This document shows, piece by piece, positions 10,669 through 26,178 of a DNA stretch of 64,000 bases (its first letter is position 1; every line of letters starts with the position of its first letter). The translations under genes were made by a program, and so were the position numbers. This stretch comes from Diphasiastrum complanatum. Lineage: Eukaryota; Streptophyta; Lycopodiopsida; Lycopodiales; Lycopodiaceae. The notes below the pieces were generated by a model that had not been told where the DNA came from, ran no database searches, and saw nothing but the letters and a program-made list of their open reading frames with translations. The stretch is taken from contig CM055098.1 of the NCBI GenBank assembly GCA_029204225.1, positions 11,737,552 through 11,801,551 of the forward strand. The letters are read 5' to 3'.

Positions 10669-12244
10669 GTCCAAGTATTGGAGTACTGTGTATCCAAGTC
10701 TAGTATTATGTCGAATCCTATATACAAGATGTGGATGTAACACCTACAATGTACAATTAGCAATTCTCACAAAGAATGGAAGGAAAGGCAATATAACACT
10801 CAAGGCTTACAACCACATGTTCCATACCTCTCATGTATACATCATTGCATGTGTGTGTCCTCACATCATGCTAAATAAGGAAGACTAGCATTTCTCTTGT
10901 CATCTAATAGGTGTCTGCCTCATATTGCAGATCAAGCCATTGAAGAGTACATCTAGATATTGTAAAATAAAACCACTTTCGATTATTGATCACCTAACAT
11001 GACAGTCTCCTTGTGCATGAAAGGTCAAGATGCATTAACGAAAATCACATTGAACTTTCTTGCATTCAGTTGAAAAATGGATCAATGTCTTGTTGTAGTC
11101 TTTTTCGATGTGAAGCGAAATAAAGCACATCATCTTCTTGTAGGCATATAGATCAAAATGCCCCCAAATATAATGTTGTGCCTCCACTAGGGTAGAATCT
11201 TCACATAACCGATTCAGTCGATTAATCAACAATTATCATCTTTACTTGCTAATAAACCAACTAGATTGATAATAACTGTCAACCTTTCAGATTCTTGAAA
11301 TTTATTTTGGATTTGGCTATAGTGAACATTGTTCTAAATGAGGCCCTGATACTCATGTTCAAGATTAAACACAAAAATATAGCACAACTAAACTAAGCTA
11401 TCAATCGTAGTAGCTTGCAAATCAAAAGGAGTATATCACACACAAAAGTTCAAAGACATATTAGCATACATGAAACCGTATAGAGTACATATACACAACT
11501 CCATTTCGAGGCTACCAATCCATGGTGCGGTGTTTCCCATTACAAGATTATTGTTTGGACTCAATATATGTATGTGTCATTAACATGGCACTCATAACTA
11601 CCTAACTAGGTAATTTTAAAAAATTGCTAAGCCATTAGAAGATAAATAGGCTTATAATACATCTAATAGACTGCCAACAAAATATTGACACACATAGCAC
11701 ATGCGCATTCCAACAAAATGTTCATGTGGATAGCCAACGATACACTGCCACATAGCATCTGCACCCATTTTTTTGAATTTGCATTTAAGATTTAACAATA
11801 CATCATTGGCTATCCACCTATTCTACTAATAAAATAAGATACAAGTTTTTTTTCGCAACAATGCATTACACAGGGAAGGCTCATAACACTTGGGCCTTTC
11901 GGCCTGGTACGACGATGTCCTCGGGGAGTCATCTCCTAGGGTGCTCCAACGAATGCCTTCCATCCCCTAAAATAGTACTATGTAGTAAGAAGCAAGTTAC
12001 ACTTTAGTGCTATCAAGAGTTCCACTACATTATGGAATTGGCCCTATTTTATGGAATCCACAAACAAGTAGATTTGCCCTCCCGTAGCTGACATGGTTTA
12101 AGGGTGGGACAAACTCAAAAGGATCCATTTCAACATTCGAAGCTAATTGAAATCTCTACTACGTTAACGTTATGAGAAGAAAAAATGTGTGAAATATGAA
12201 GTCATAATTATGCATGCACTTTCACGATCAACTCCTAACACTGA
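10669..12244. other. Intergenic; short LTR-end fragment, otherwise nothing seen
   Basis: The sequence at about 10690-10742 (ending GATGTGGATGTAACA) resembles the ends of LTR-like fragments at 27500-27655 and 47385-47520. The remainder is AT-rich with no convincing gene. The minus-strand frame at 11035-11232 has no motif I recognise. Confidence 0.4.
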
Positions 12245-12873
12245 TTGCACCGTTGTCTATGGCGTCTGAGTCCTGAACCTTCGCTCCGCCCTCCGCCCTC
12301 CGCCCTCCTTTTTTGCGCATCTCGCCGCCCGTCATTCTCTGATCCCTCCTCCATCGTCATCCATTCCACCTTTGCTCCGCTTTGGCTGCATTCCGAGCTT
12401 TCGAGCCGCTTCCCACGAGGCCGCGCTCTTCAATTTAATGCCGGACTGCACTGCATGCACCTCCTGGCAAGGTTAATTGAATGGTTGGTACAATCAAGTT
12501 TTTTCGTACTTGTGATTAGTCATCTTGGTTCAACTTGTGTACTGCTGCATCGAATGTAGAGCTGTTAACATGCTTAAAATCGTCAAAAACTTTACAGATT
12601 TTGTGATCTGGCTGTTTAAGAGTATTGTTGATGCTTGAGTTCTCTTATTTCACAAGGATTACAAAACGTCGTGTTCGTCTGAACTCTGAACTTTGCTCTT
12701 CTGTCAATGCTTGATTCAAGATTTTTTTGACTAAATATTTATGTGTGTTCAATTAGATTACACACCGGTCCCCGATAGAATTTGTAGCATTCTTCGGCAT
12801 CAAATTTTGCTACTGGGGACTGCCTGCGTTTTCTGGCACCAAGAAAGCTTCGTATAGACGACGTTCTAGGGAA
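12245..12873 (+). promoter_or_regulatory. Probable 5' UTR and promoter-proximal region of the LBD gene
   Basis: A pyrimidine-rich segment at 12285-12400 (repeated CCGCCCTC) stands out from AT-rich surroundings and is typical of a plant transcription start/5' UTR. A good splice donor context, GCAAG followed by GTTAATT, lies at about 12470, so an intron in the 5' UTR is possible. The frame 12245-12559 has no motif and is not called as a gene. Confidence 0.35.
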
Positions 12874-13965
12874 ATGCCGGGATCAGGCTCGTCCCCTTGT
12901 GCGGGCTGCAAACTCCTTCGGCGAAGATGTGCTAAAGAATGCGTGTTTGCCCCTTATTTCACATCCGATGAACCTCAGAAGTTTGCCTATGTACACAAAA
13001 TATTTGGGGCTAGCAACATTAGCAAAATGCTTCAGGTTCGAGTTATTGTAGCCAGGTTGGGTGGTGAATTTGTTCTCGATAACATAGTAATTGCGCGTGC
13101 ATTACTTTCTTGCAAATATCTAAGTAGAGAATTTTCTGCTAAATAGCACATAATCTACGGAAACATTTTCGTTTCAATACGCTAGAACTGTCGTGTGAGG
13201 AATTAAGAAGCGCATCGGTTTTTGCGCTTTCAATACATACATAATACAATGATATACGTGTGTGTGTGTGTGTGTGTGTGTGTTTAGTTTCGGATGCTTC
13301 TTTGCATAGGTAAACATTGTTGGCATTATCCTATGCTCGTGCAATTCTTCTGTTACCATTTGCTGTGGTCGAGTATTCAGTTCACTTTATTTCCACCAAT
13401 TCGCTTTAAGTTTTAGGCTTTGACACTTTTCAGCTTGAAACGTGCGGCCATCTGACAATACATTTTTTACTTGTACTGAGTCATGTAGATGCGATATTGT
13501 ACATCTTTTCCAAACGCGTATTTTACTTTTACATCATGTAAATCCTTCTGAAAACTCTTATCTAATTGGATTTACGCCACGCATTTTATATTCCATAAGC
13601 AGAAAAAGCGTTGTTAGCAGAGCTCTAACATCTCCCGATAACAGGATCTGCCATTACATCAGAGAGGAGATGCAGTAAGCAGCATTGTATATGAAGCATC
13701 TGCGCGAATCAGGGACCCGGTTTACGGATGCGTGGGAGCAATCTCTTCGCTGCAGCAGCAAGTAGCACAACTTCAATCCCAGCTTGCCATAGCACAAGCA
13801 GAACTACTGTGCCTAAGAATGCAGGACGCAGCAAGGTGCTCTAATGTTGTTTCCAATGGAGTTTCTCCTCCACATACACCAGAATCATCTGACGTGAATC
13901 ATTGCTTCAAGCATGCGATGACGAAGACTCAGCCACCGGTATGTTCAGAGAATCTCTGGACTTGA
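12874..13965 (+). CDS. LOB-domain (LBD) transcription factor, class I; exons 12874-13035 and 13645-13965
   Basis: This is a plant-specific DNA-binding protein that acts in the nucleus, typically in organ boundary and lateral organ development. Exon 1 encodes residues 1-54 and ends LQ before a GT donor at 13036; exon 2 starts after an AG at 13643-13644 in phase 0, giving 160 residues. The zinc-finger-like C block is complete (C9-x2-C12-x6-C19-x3-C23), the GAS block follows (G45-A46-S47), the invariant DP is at 78-79, and the leucine-zipper-like LX6LX3LX6L is exact (L90, L97, L101, L108), which defines class I. The intron sits at the position common in the family. The C-terminal tail is short and variable. 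A possible 51-nt intron at 13939-13989 would give a different tail, but it is shorter than usual for plants. Confidence 0.93.
13258..13283 (+). repeat. (GT)13 microsatellite in LBD intron 1
   Basis: An uninterrupted GT dinucleotide run lies in the intron of the LBD gene; it could be length-polymorphic. Confidence 0.9.
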
Positions 13966-16900
13966 TGCTGATTGAATGTGCTTTCACAGTCGATTGATTC
14001 CAAAAGGCTGGAAAAATTTCACGAGTATTTTCAGTTTGAAAGGAGTTGTGGTCGGAATGAAAGCAGATAGGTACTTCCAGCAATATTTTGTTTGTTCTGT
14101 CCAAGTAAAGCCCCCTTCTGTTGATCTCGGGGAGAAATCGCTACTAGAACTCAATATAGAGAAATCATAACAGAGATTTCACAGAGGCTAATATTCGTAC
14201 AGAGGTATTTTTAGAATTATAGTTTACTTGGCTTCAAAAAGAGGAGGCCGGTCAGTTACTATGGAAGAAATACAGATATTGCAAGCTGAATTCTAACATC
14301 GAAACGATGTTTATTATAAATCTTGTTTTCGGTGCGAATAGCATTATGTGTTATAGAATAGTATCTTTAATGATCTTTATAGGAAATTCGGTAGTTCTCT
14401 CTCGCCATAGCTTAGAAAAGTACAGGAACCGTGCATAAAAAGTCACCAGAAATACCATTTCCTTGTGAAGGTTGTTGAGTGAGTTTTTACACTCGCCCAA
14501 AATGAACATAAAATGTGTGTTGTACAAAATCTCAAGCATCATCTTATCCCATATATAGTTTGGATGAATTGGTCAAAGTTTTACTCACAACAAAAACTAT
14601 TTATATGTATGTAAAAATTTTATTATGAACTTTTGAGAGCAACTGAATGTAGCAAAAGAGACTTGGCCTACATATGATAGAATTCTATTCTAGCTCAAAA
14701 AATCATAGAGAAACCTTTGCCTATGGTTAATAACCTGAATTGGAATATGGCGATGCCAATTCAACTTCTATATTCTTGAAACAACACACCTTCCAAAAAA
14801 GCAATTTAGCAAATAATCATATTGAAAATATATTGGATGTATTGACTACAGTGTAAAAGTTATTAAAGTGAGAAAGAACATCTTTCACTAAAGTTGTCCA
14901 AATCTTAAGAGTAAACTTGAATTAATCGTTTTGTGCATCTATGAATGCATTCTAATATAACATTTCTAAACCATTGGATCTCTTTTCCAATAGTGTTAGT
15001 ACTAGGAACGATAGTTTTGATGTACTTCATGCTAACAATTTTACAACTAGAATTAACTCCCGACATCAGAAGATGCATCCATGAACATATCTAGGATTTC
15101 TAAGGTATGAATATTTTTCTAAATATTGTGTTATGCTAGAAGAATAAGTACAATCCTTTTTGTATTTTTTAAAGAGCTTCACAAACTTTAGTTAAACTCC
15201 TAACTTAGATGTTCTTCTAGTTAAAATCATAAAATTATATGCATGAAACAATCAAACAATTATCAATGTATTATGTCATTCATTATCACTCCATAAACTT
15301 CCAATTGGCACCTATAAAAAAATAACTGCAATTGGGTTGATTGATTATATTTAGTCACATTCATCAAAGCAAAATTATTCATCAAAGGATAGAAGGGTAG
15401 CACAAAAGGATGTGTTGGAGTAGTCGCTTCTCTTTCCATGAAGTGTGAGCCACATAAACTTGGCCTTGCCTCTTGAAAGTCTCTGCTTGAAACCATGAGT
15501 TGTGAAGTCTCCTCCTCCTTGGCATTCTCCATCATACTCTTGGATTGTTGGTAGATATGAAGATCCTACTATCATCCTCTTGAATGAGATGAGATTCTCC
15601 TTACTCCTTTACATGCAAAGGAAATATAGACAAAGCATATGGATCTCAAAACCCCACAATTGTTAACTTTTGACATCTTCCTATCAAACACCATTGATAA
15701 GAGAGAATTCCAATCGAAACCACCAATATCACACACATAAAAACACCATCTTTGCTTTTGATTGAAGAAACATGACCATCCAAATGAAAAAGTTGAAAAA
15801 ATTGATGAGGAAGAGTCGAACACCTTGGCAATGAATTTTGTTGCATTTTTTCAAAAATACTATTTCCATAAGCCTTACCATCATAAGAGTTAGATTGAGG
15901 TAAATCACTTGCCTTTCCTTCTAGAGAATAGAAAGCATAGATTGTGGATGATCCAAGACCTTCTTGACCATTCCTTCACAAAGGTTAGTCTCCTCACAAG
16001 GATTCATCTTAAAAAGCATTCCACATCTAGTCTATCTTGCTACTACTTCCATCCCTCTTTATCAAGCAAGCATCATAGTCATGTGGAATTATCTCAAGTC
16101 TACTTTGAGATTTAGACACCATCAAAACAACTTGATTCATATATCAAAGAAGTCATGAAAGTGTTAAAAGTGGATAAGATAGTGTCTCCCCTTTGCATGT
16201 CCTTGCTCATGCAAACAACCCGACATGGCTCCTCCTAGGATCTTAATGATTTCCTCAATGTGCCTAGGTGTGGGAATTAACTCTCTGCACTTTCTTCTTC
16301 ACTTGATTCCTCCTCGAGCCTTGCAAGATCTTCGACATCACCAACATTAGAGGCACTTTCATCCACACTTGAAACATCATTCTTGACATTAATATCAAAG
16401 CTAACATCCATGGATTTGAGATTTGGATGCTCCAATCTCTCCTCTTTAAAAACAAGCTCTCCTTTGGTTTCCACCACATCCAAATTATGATTACTCCTCA
16501 CACACTAGGTGTCAAATAGCCTAGAATGCATGTGAAAAAGTAGGTGGGAGGTAGGTGTGGTACAAGGTTCAAACTTGACTTTTAATTATATATAATTTTT
16601 TATGATTAAACTTGGGAATTCACCCAAGTGCAATCTTCCTAAGGAAGAGCCAAGGTATATGTCCATCTTGTTTTTGCATTATGTTCATTAATTCCTAGGC
16701 CCTTTTTTCTAGAGGTTGACCATCATCAATCATGGTCATTAGCACTTATTTTCTAGAGGTTGCCCATCCTCAGTCATGGTGAATAGGGTCAAAAGGGTGA
16801 TCACTCCCTTGGCCTATTTCTAATCTTTATAGACTCCATTGAGCCTTCATTATAGACTTAGTAATAAGCCTTCTTAATAGACTCTTCTAAGCTTTCTTTA

Positions 16901-17199
16901 TAGACTTTGTCAAAAGCCTTCTTGTTTATTGTCTTAAGCTTAGAAAGCCTCTTGTTTTTTATTCTTGTTCTTCTGGCACTTTCTCGAGTACTTGCACATA
17001 CCCTCAAAGAGAGGTCAGTCCTTAAGCCTAGAGGGCTTCTTATTCCTGTTCTGATTCTTCAGGTACGTTCGTGTGTACCTGCACATCCCTTCAAAGAAAG
17101 GTCAGTGTTCATAATACCATCAAACATGGTTCATAGAAGATTCTTAGTTGAAATACCAATCTTTAGCAGTATCAGTCAAGCACATATTGAAGTATCTTA
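13966..17199. other. Intergenic, no gene supported
   Basis: AT-rich sequence downstream of the LBD gene. The minus-strand frame at 16264-16501 is acidic and low-complexity and may be retroelement spacer. Minus-strand frames at 15263-15846 show no motif. Nothing else is recognisable. Confidence 0.5.
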
Positions 17200-18020
17200 A
17201 CAACTCTTGCGGACTATCGTCTCCATAGGCTCTACACGCTTGGGTGTAGATTTGTAAAAATCGTCGAGGATCTCCTAGTACAAACTTGGCTTTACTCACA
17301 TGTTTTGGTACATCTTCTTGTGTAGATGATGTTATGCATATGGATGGTTGTCTTCATGAAATGGATGTCATTTATGGTTCTAAAAAATGATTTACTCATC
17401 TAACTTTATGTTTGAGCTATGTTATGTCAATGTGTGAAAATTGTCAAAATTTGGTGAATCTATGATCATCTTTTTGTATCCAATGGATCTTGAAGAAGGA
17501 CTAGTGCTACCTACTAGTTATATGGAGTCTTATGGAGCTGGCTTAGCATCATTGTTGTACTCATCATTGTTCTATGATCATCTTTACTCACGGATTTCCA
17601 AGACTTGATGGTTCTTCATGGCAAGAAGGCAATGGAGGCTCATTCATGGTGGATTTTGACACATACATTTCACAAGAAGTGAAATATGGAGAAGACATGC
17701 AAGCAAATATTCATCACTTTCATTTGTTACATGTTTGCTGCCGTTTTACAGATATTTCAAAGGTGGAAACATGGAGGAATCATTCCATTCCATTTCCATT
17801 CTATGTTATTCTTCATGTACTAGTTTCGTCTTGAAATGTAAAATTGATGTACAAGAAATAGTGAAACATCCATTATGGACACTATTATCTATATCAATTA
17901 TGAAGCTTATTGTTTTGTACATATTAGGATAATTAAGAGGAGATCTATCCTTAAGATGGAAATCATTCTTAAGTTAGATCAAAGTAGTGTTGTAAAACTA
18001 GCAAGTAAAGTTGAAGGGAG
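17200..18020 (+). mobile_element. 3' part of a copia-like non-autonomous element (copy B)
   Basis: This region aligns by eye with 49150-50070: shared blocks include ACTCACATGTTTTGG, TCTTCTTGTGTAGATGATG, GGAGGCTCATTCATGG and CATGGAGGAATCATT, in the same order and spacing. It ends in a purine-rich tract (GTTGAAGGGAG) followed by TGAGAAAATTGTC, which parallels the polypurine tract and LTR start at 50071. Frames 17574-17834 and 17735-17932 are fragments of the same unknown coding region. Confidence 0.6.
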
Positions 18021-18765
18021 TGAGAAAATTGTCAACATTTTCTAGCTAGTTTGAGGCCAAATTTGGTATTTTTGGCACATAGTTTTGGATCTACCTTTCA
18101 CACATGTGGAAGAGGCCTAGATACTTTTATTTTAGTATATATTTCATATTGAAGAAGTCTCAAACTTCAGGATCTTCGAAATGACACCAAAATCATGTTA
18201 TTTAAACATATAGGCCAAAATTTGGCTATTTTAGACTATTGGTGCCCTAAAATTGGGTTCTAAGTTCTAGAGAGAGGAGAGAGAGTCATCTCTCTCACCT
18301 GTACTAGGCTGAAATTTGTGGAGAACAGGTTGGAGAAACCTATTGTATGATTCATTGAGATCACAGATCATTGTCATTGTTTGATCTTCCTCCATTGAGA
18401 GCATTGTCTTGTGTATTGTCTTCAAGCTTTTGTGTATGATCTTAAGAGCTGTTGTTGGGATTTTTGTTTGCTGCTATTTTTGGCTACCATCAGTACATTT
18501 TATTAGTTTCTTTTGTCTCTTGAATGCTTCATCAAGTTCATGTATATCAAAGGTAGCATTAGGATGCTTTGCCATTTCTAGCTTTCGTAACTTGTTGTGC
18601 AAAGATCTTAGCCAAGTATTTTGGGAGTTTTGCTCACATACCAAGATAAGGGAAAGCAAGCCGAGGGTAATACATCTTCATCCTTTGCACTCATTTCAAG
18701 TTTTGAAGAACCTTCATGTGTAGAAGATGCATTGAGTTGAAAGGAATGGTTTCAAGCTATGATAG

Positions 18766-19080
18766 ATGAAAACCATCTCACTTTCTTCAACCGAAGCCGA
18801 GTCTCACCACTACAACAAAGGAGCTATTATGGACCAAGAGGCTCTTATGGAGCTGAAAGTTATGAGTTTAGATGATGTTCCAGCTCTCTACAATGACAAC
18901 ATTTCAGCCCAACACCTTGCAACCAATCCAATCTTCCATGCAAGGTCAAAACATATTGAGATCTCTCATCATTTTGTGAGAGAGAAGGTGCAATCAAAGG
19001 AGATATCTTTGGAGCATGTGGCAAGTAGTGAATGTATTGCTGATATCCTCACTAAACCCTTCAAAGAGCTGCATTTGTGA
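18766..19080 (+). pseudogene. Copia RNase H C-terminal fragment
   Basis: The frame reads TISLSSTEAE, then LATNPIFHARSKHIEISHHF and IADILTKPF, the canonical C-terminal end of Ty1/copia RNase H. The middle of the domain, between STEAE and the rest, is altered compared with the usual run of residues. It ends about 70 bp before a purine-rich tract and an LTR-like start, as expected for the end of a copia internal region. RT, integrase and Gag are missing. Confidence 0.85.
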
Positions 19081-19148
19081 AGTTAAGATCAACCTGAGGC
19101 TTGATAAGCAAGTCTATGTTATCTTCAAACTAGTTGTGAGGAGGAGTG

Positions 19149-19855
19149 TTAAATTTGCACGAGCTAGTTTGCACGGTTACCACTTGTAAATGACTTTGAG
19201 GCCATGTTGTGGGATGTCACACGTGCCAAAAGCATAGAATACCTTATTCTAAGTCAAATCATTAATCTAGCTTTGGAATGGTACCTTTGGGATATGTCCA
19301 AAGAGTGCATAGATAGGGTAGAGAAAAAGTAGGAGCTAAAAATAACATTTTTTTTCATTGTTTTTGGATCTCGAGGCATTGACCCTAAATAAAGTGGATC
19401 AAGTGGATATTTAGGTTAGATGTTAGGTTTAGGTTATGATGAATACATAGAAGCCCTAATATGCTTAAATCTGAGCTCTACATGTATAAATATGTGATGG
19501 GATTTCCATCCAATAATGAGCAAAATCGAGATTTTCCTTCTTGACTAGTTTGAGTCTATGATTTGATTGATGAATGCTATTGACATATGATTTTTTGTGA
19601 TGATTGAATGAGTTTGGAGTTGCAGGTACAGTACACAGCAGCAGCAGGCCGTACTTTCACACGTGTGAAGAGTTTTGGAGCTAATTCATGGAGTTCAAAT
19701 CTAGATAAGCTAGGTATCAATGCATTGATTAGTAATCTAGCTTCTAGATCTTGTTTGGATCTTAAGTAGGTGCTGTCTCCATCATTTCTAGGATCAAATG
19801 GGATTATTTTGCTGTATTTTTAGCTGCAAGCTGGTAATGAGACTCATGTTTTTGA
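19149..19855 (+). repeat. Probable copia LTR
   Basis: It begins TGTTAAATTTGC immediately after the purine-rich GTGAGGAGGAG, contains a TATAAATA box at about 19487-19494 and a 14-bp palindrome TTCACACGTGTGAA (19656-19669). Directly after it, about 19855, lies TGGTATCCAGAG, close to the tRNA-Met primer-binding site typical of copia elements (inference). The boundaries are estimates. Confidence 0.5.
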
Positions 19856-19984
19856 TGGTATCCAGAGATGAGAACGAGCTGCAAACTGAGCGTTGGTCTT
19901 TCAGAACATAGATGGGGATGGAGGGCTTGCCTCATGCACAATAACATATCGCATAGATCACGTGGGCATCCGATGTATTTTTGA

Positions 19985-20340
19985 AAATTTCATAATCCGT
20001 CACAATCTGACATGTCAGAATACGACATCCAAGTAAAAAAATCCAAAAATCAGAGTCCAGTGATTAGGAAATATGGGCGACAAGCAATTTTTGAAAGGCC
20101 CGTCAGAATCCGACATGTCGGATTCCGACATTCAGACGTGGATATGATCTGGCATGTTTTTTCAAAAAAAAAATACATGTAATCCGACGTGGAAGTCGGA
20201 ATCCGACAGACGTCGAAATCCGACGTCCACATCAGCACTAGAAAAGTCTGTCCACAGCATCTGGGAGATGTCATCCGGGCCTAAATGGGCATGGACGTCG
20301 GAATTCGATGTGTTTTGAAGTCATCGGATTCCGACGTCTG
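19985..20340. repeat. Cluster of CCGAC/GTCGG motifs in both orientations
   Basis: Many short imperfect copies of TCCGACRT and its complement lie here, including the palindromic CCGACATGTCGG near 20110. It reads like a degenerate short repeat. The CCGAC core equals the DRE/CRT core bound by DREB factors, but no gene lies next to it. Confidence 0.5.
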
Positions 20341-20564
20341 TGTGGTTTCTCGAATTCGCGCGATCCAGCGCCTTCTCTCTCACTCTGTTTTTTGCAGATT
20401 GGAGCATCTTTGGAGTGATTGAGGACGATTGAAGGCTTGAAGATCAGTGCTTGAGGGCTTGAAGATTAGTGCTTCAAGATCAGTGTCTGAGGTTGGTGCT
20501 TGATTTTTGTTTGTTTGTTTGAGATTGGTGTTTGTTTGTTTGTTTGTTTTGAGAAGAGATAAAG

Positions 20565-23214
<2,650 letters not shown>

Positions 23215-25556
23215 ATAAAACAAAGATTCCTATACAAGCCAACTTTTTGCAATGCTACCTTCTAGCCTTGCCTTTTGTCTCACAAAGCCCTTCAAAACTT
23301 TCATAAAGCGCTCAAGGTAGAACATCCATCCCATGTGCACAGGTCCTGCAATTGATACTTCTTCGACCAAGTGCACTAGAAGATGAACTTGTATATCCAA
23401 AAAGGAAGTTGATTAGGTTGTTTAACACATAAAATTATGAAAATAACACATATTTATACAAATGCTTAAAAACATATACAAACCTAATCATCGATGACAT
23501 AGTGTAAAGCGTATTTCGTATGTCATCATTGAAGAGACCTCAAATATAAAGTGGAAGTATGAATTGCAACATCTTATGCCAAACATGCGATTTCAATCCA
23601 CTTAATTTATTGTCTTTGGTAAATGATTTGCATAAAGAATGTGCATAGCCTGTTGGAGTTCTCATTTGTTTTATAACATGTTTGATATATGAGAGTTGCT
23701 CTTTTGTAAGAATCCACGACACGCTAGGTAGAATTTCATCTCCACCTTCGGTGTATTGAATCCAATAGAGTCTCTTTACATTGGCCACTTGTAGAGCTTA
23801 CGAGCTGTAGAGTTGTCTTTTATGCCAATGATGTGGTTCCATAAGAATTCACCGATGTTTTTTGAATATGTGCATAGGATCCAATAGATGGTTTATCAAT
23901 AAATTCCTTCAGTAGGGTAATTTATGAAAAATAGACAACCGTTTCATACCATCAATGGATTTATTTCATGAAGAATTAATGTCGTGATGTTTAAGCCATT
24001 CATCATGCCATTCCGCTACTCCCATGCGTGGGGGTGGTGGCATAGTTAGAGAATTATCTCCTCGCCCTCTAAAAAATCACTTATTCAACCTTCGAAAAGG
24101 ATGATCAAGCGACAAGTATTTGCGATGATTTTCGCACACCACTTTTTTCAGCATATTTGTGCTATGTCAACCCTCCAAAAGTGGTCCACAAATATAACAT
24201 GCATTGTAACCTGATGTGGTTGAACCTGCATGGTTCATAAACCAGATTGAACATAAGCTTAGTTAAATATACTCAAGCGTTAAACTCTAAAACAGATTAG
24301 ATTCATTATATAAATACTTGAACATTCGCTTAAACCGGGGTAGCCATGCATCGTCCACATTAGAATTCCACGAACAACGAAGTTCCTTTGTTGTAAAGGC
24401 CTCGAGATGTCGTAGGTGTGAATACCATTCCAAAGAATGCACAATTCATCGACCAAAGGTGCAAGATACACATCCATGTTCTTAGCCTTGTACTTTCCTG
24501 GAATCAATAAAGCCAATAACAAGTGTCCCGTTTTAATCCTCAACCATAGAGGTATGTTATAATTAACGAGCACAACTGACCATGTGGACCAAGTTGATGC
24601 TTGAATGCTAAAAGGATTTACGCCATCCATAGCAAGGCCAAATCTCAAATTATGAGATTCATTTTTAAACTTGGGCCATTGGTCTTCAATATGTTTCCAT
24701 GCAGGTGAATCACTTGGTACTCACATCACATCATTCGTAGATCAATTTTTGACATGCCAATCCATTAGTTGTGCCAAAGATTTACATCGAAATAAACGTT
24801 GCAATCATGGCATAATTAGAAAATGTCGTAACACTTTTCGTGGCACTTTATCTCCTTGTACGTCATCTCAAAAACGTGAAGCGTTACACATTGGACATTG
24901 AAGCTTTTCTGAATGCTCACCTCTATATAGAACATGGTCTTCTGGACATGCATGTATTGTGTCGTAATCCATTCCAAGCACGATCATCATCTTTTGTGCT
25001 TCTTTTTGTGTTTTAGGTATCACATTTTTTCGGAAGTATTCGATGCAACAACCTAAAAAAAGAGCAATGTGAGTTGTTAGAAAAGAAAAAAAGTTAACTT
25101 TATGTAAATACTCTATAAAGTACAATAGTTGTGTTATGCATTAAGTACCCGAATAAAGATGTCACGCTACGATCACTCCATTTGTATGTTGCTTGAAGGT
25201 TTAGAATAAGAATTGACATAGTCTCGAAATGGATGCTCCAGGATATAAAGGAGTGTCTGCCTCCTTGTGCAATTAGAATCGTCTTCATCCATCTCAAATT
25301 GTTCATGATCTCTCTTTTCATTCCAAGATGCATGCATAACATCATTCTCATTTGTTTCAAAGTAAGATTCAGACGTGTTGTGCATTGCTTCATCATGTTG
25401 CACCTCATCATCATAACCATAAGAATCAAATTGATTACTCTTTTTTCCAATTATGTTTGCCTCTTCAATTTGTTTCATTCTTTGTTTTCGCATGTCTATC
25501 AAAACTTGACGTTGATTGTAACTAACCACGGATGGATCAACTCCGTGGAATGGCAT
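23215..25556 (-). pseudogene. CACTA (En/Spm) TNP2 transposase, broken
   Basis: On the minus strand, from high to low coordinates, the reading shows an acidic N-terminal region (25556-25173), YDTIHACPEDHVLY and CPMCNASRF (25125-24868), AWKHIEDQWPKF (about 24700), LRFGLAMDGVNPF, VLVNYNIPLWL and LLALLIPGKYKA (24648-24280), LLDPMHIFK (about 23885) and KLSGLKSHVWHKMLQ (23788-23540). This is the order of the TNP2 transposase of CACTA DNA transposons, which would bind and cut element ends. Several stops and frameshifts interrupt it. I did not find convincing terminal inverted repeats, so element boundaries are open. Confidence 0.85.
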
Positions 25557-26178
25557 TCGATGTATTGGCTAACACATGAAACAAATAACACAAGTGACGT
25601 ATATAGATTGACGAAGATTATAATAAAAAACAATCATATAAATTTAACAAACCTCAATGTCTTCCAAATTCGATGGTTGACCTTCTTCTTTTCGTCCAAA
25701 TTTCCACAAATGATTTTCAACAATGCGTCTTTCACGCATCTTTTGCCCATCACACTTGACGCATGTGCACCATATTTGATTTTGAAAATAATTTTTCTAC
25801 GAGAAACAAAAATCAAGTGCATGTCACTTTAGCACAATAGTTTAACTTATAATAACAAAGTCTTTATGAACAAAAAAACCAATTTGACTAGTGTCTTCAT
25901 CGCTAGACTGATCTGAATGTAATTTATCTCGTTGTGATAAACTGCATATATGCACAAGTACAAAACACAAATAACATAAAATTATTGTATGATTCTAATG
26001 TTTTAATTGTTTGATAGTACTATTCTTATATGTTGTCACTTATATGATTCTTTTGCTTCTTGGTGCAGGCTCTAAACACATATCTATCTCTTCTTTTGTT
26101 ATCACATGTATGAAAGTCTCACTCCAATATGCATTAAACTTTTTTAGTTGATTTTCTTTTCTAGTTCACTTCAATATA
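25557..26178. other. Spacer between TNP2 and next ORF
   Basis: Minus-strand sequence around 25634-25822 contains short coding-like text in broken frames that may be upstream exon or leader sequence of the transposase. No firm feature. Confidence 0.3.

Noticed and set aside
12245-12559. 104-codon frame before the LBD gene
   Set aside because: Composition follows a pyrimidine-rich tract, no domain; better explained as 5' UTR of the LBD gene.
18806-18820. CACTACAACAAAG resembling a CACTA terminal repeat
   Set aside because: It lies within copia RNase H coding sequence and has no partner in inverted orientation that I could find; probably chance.
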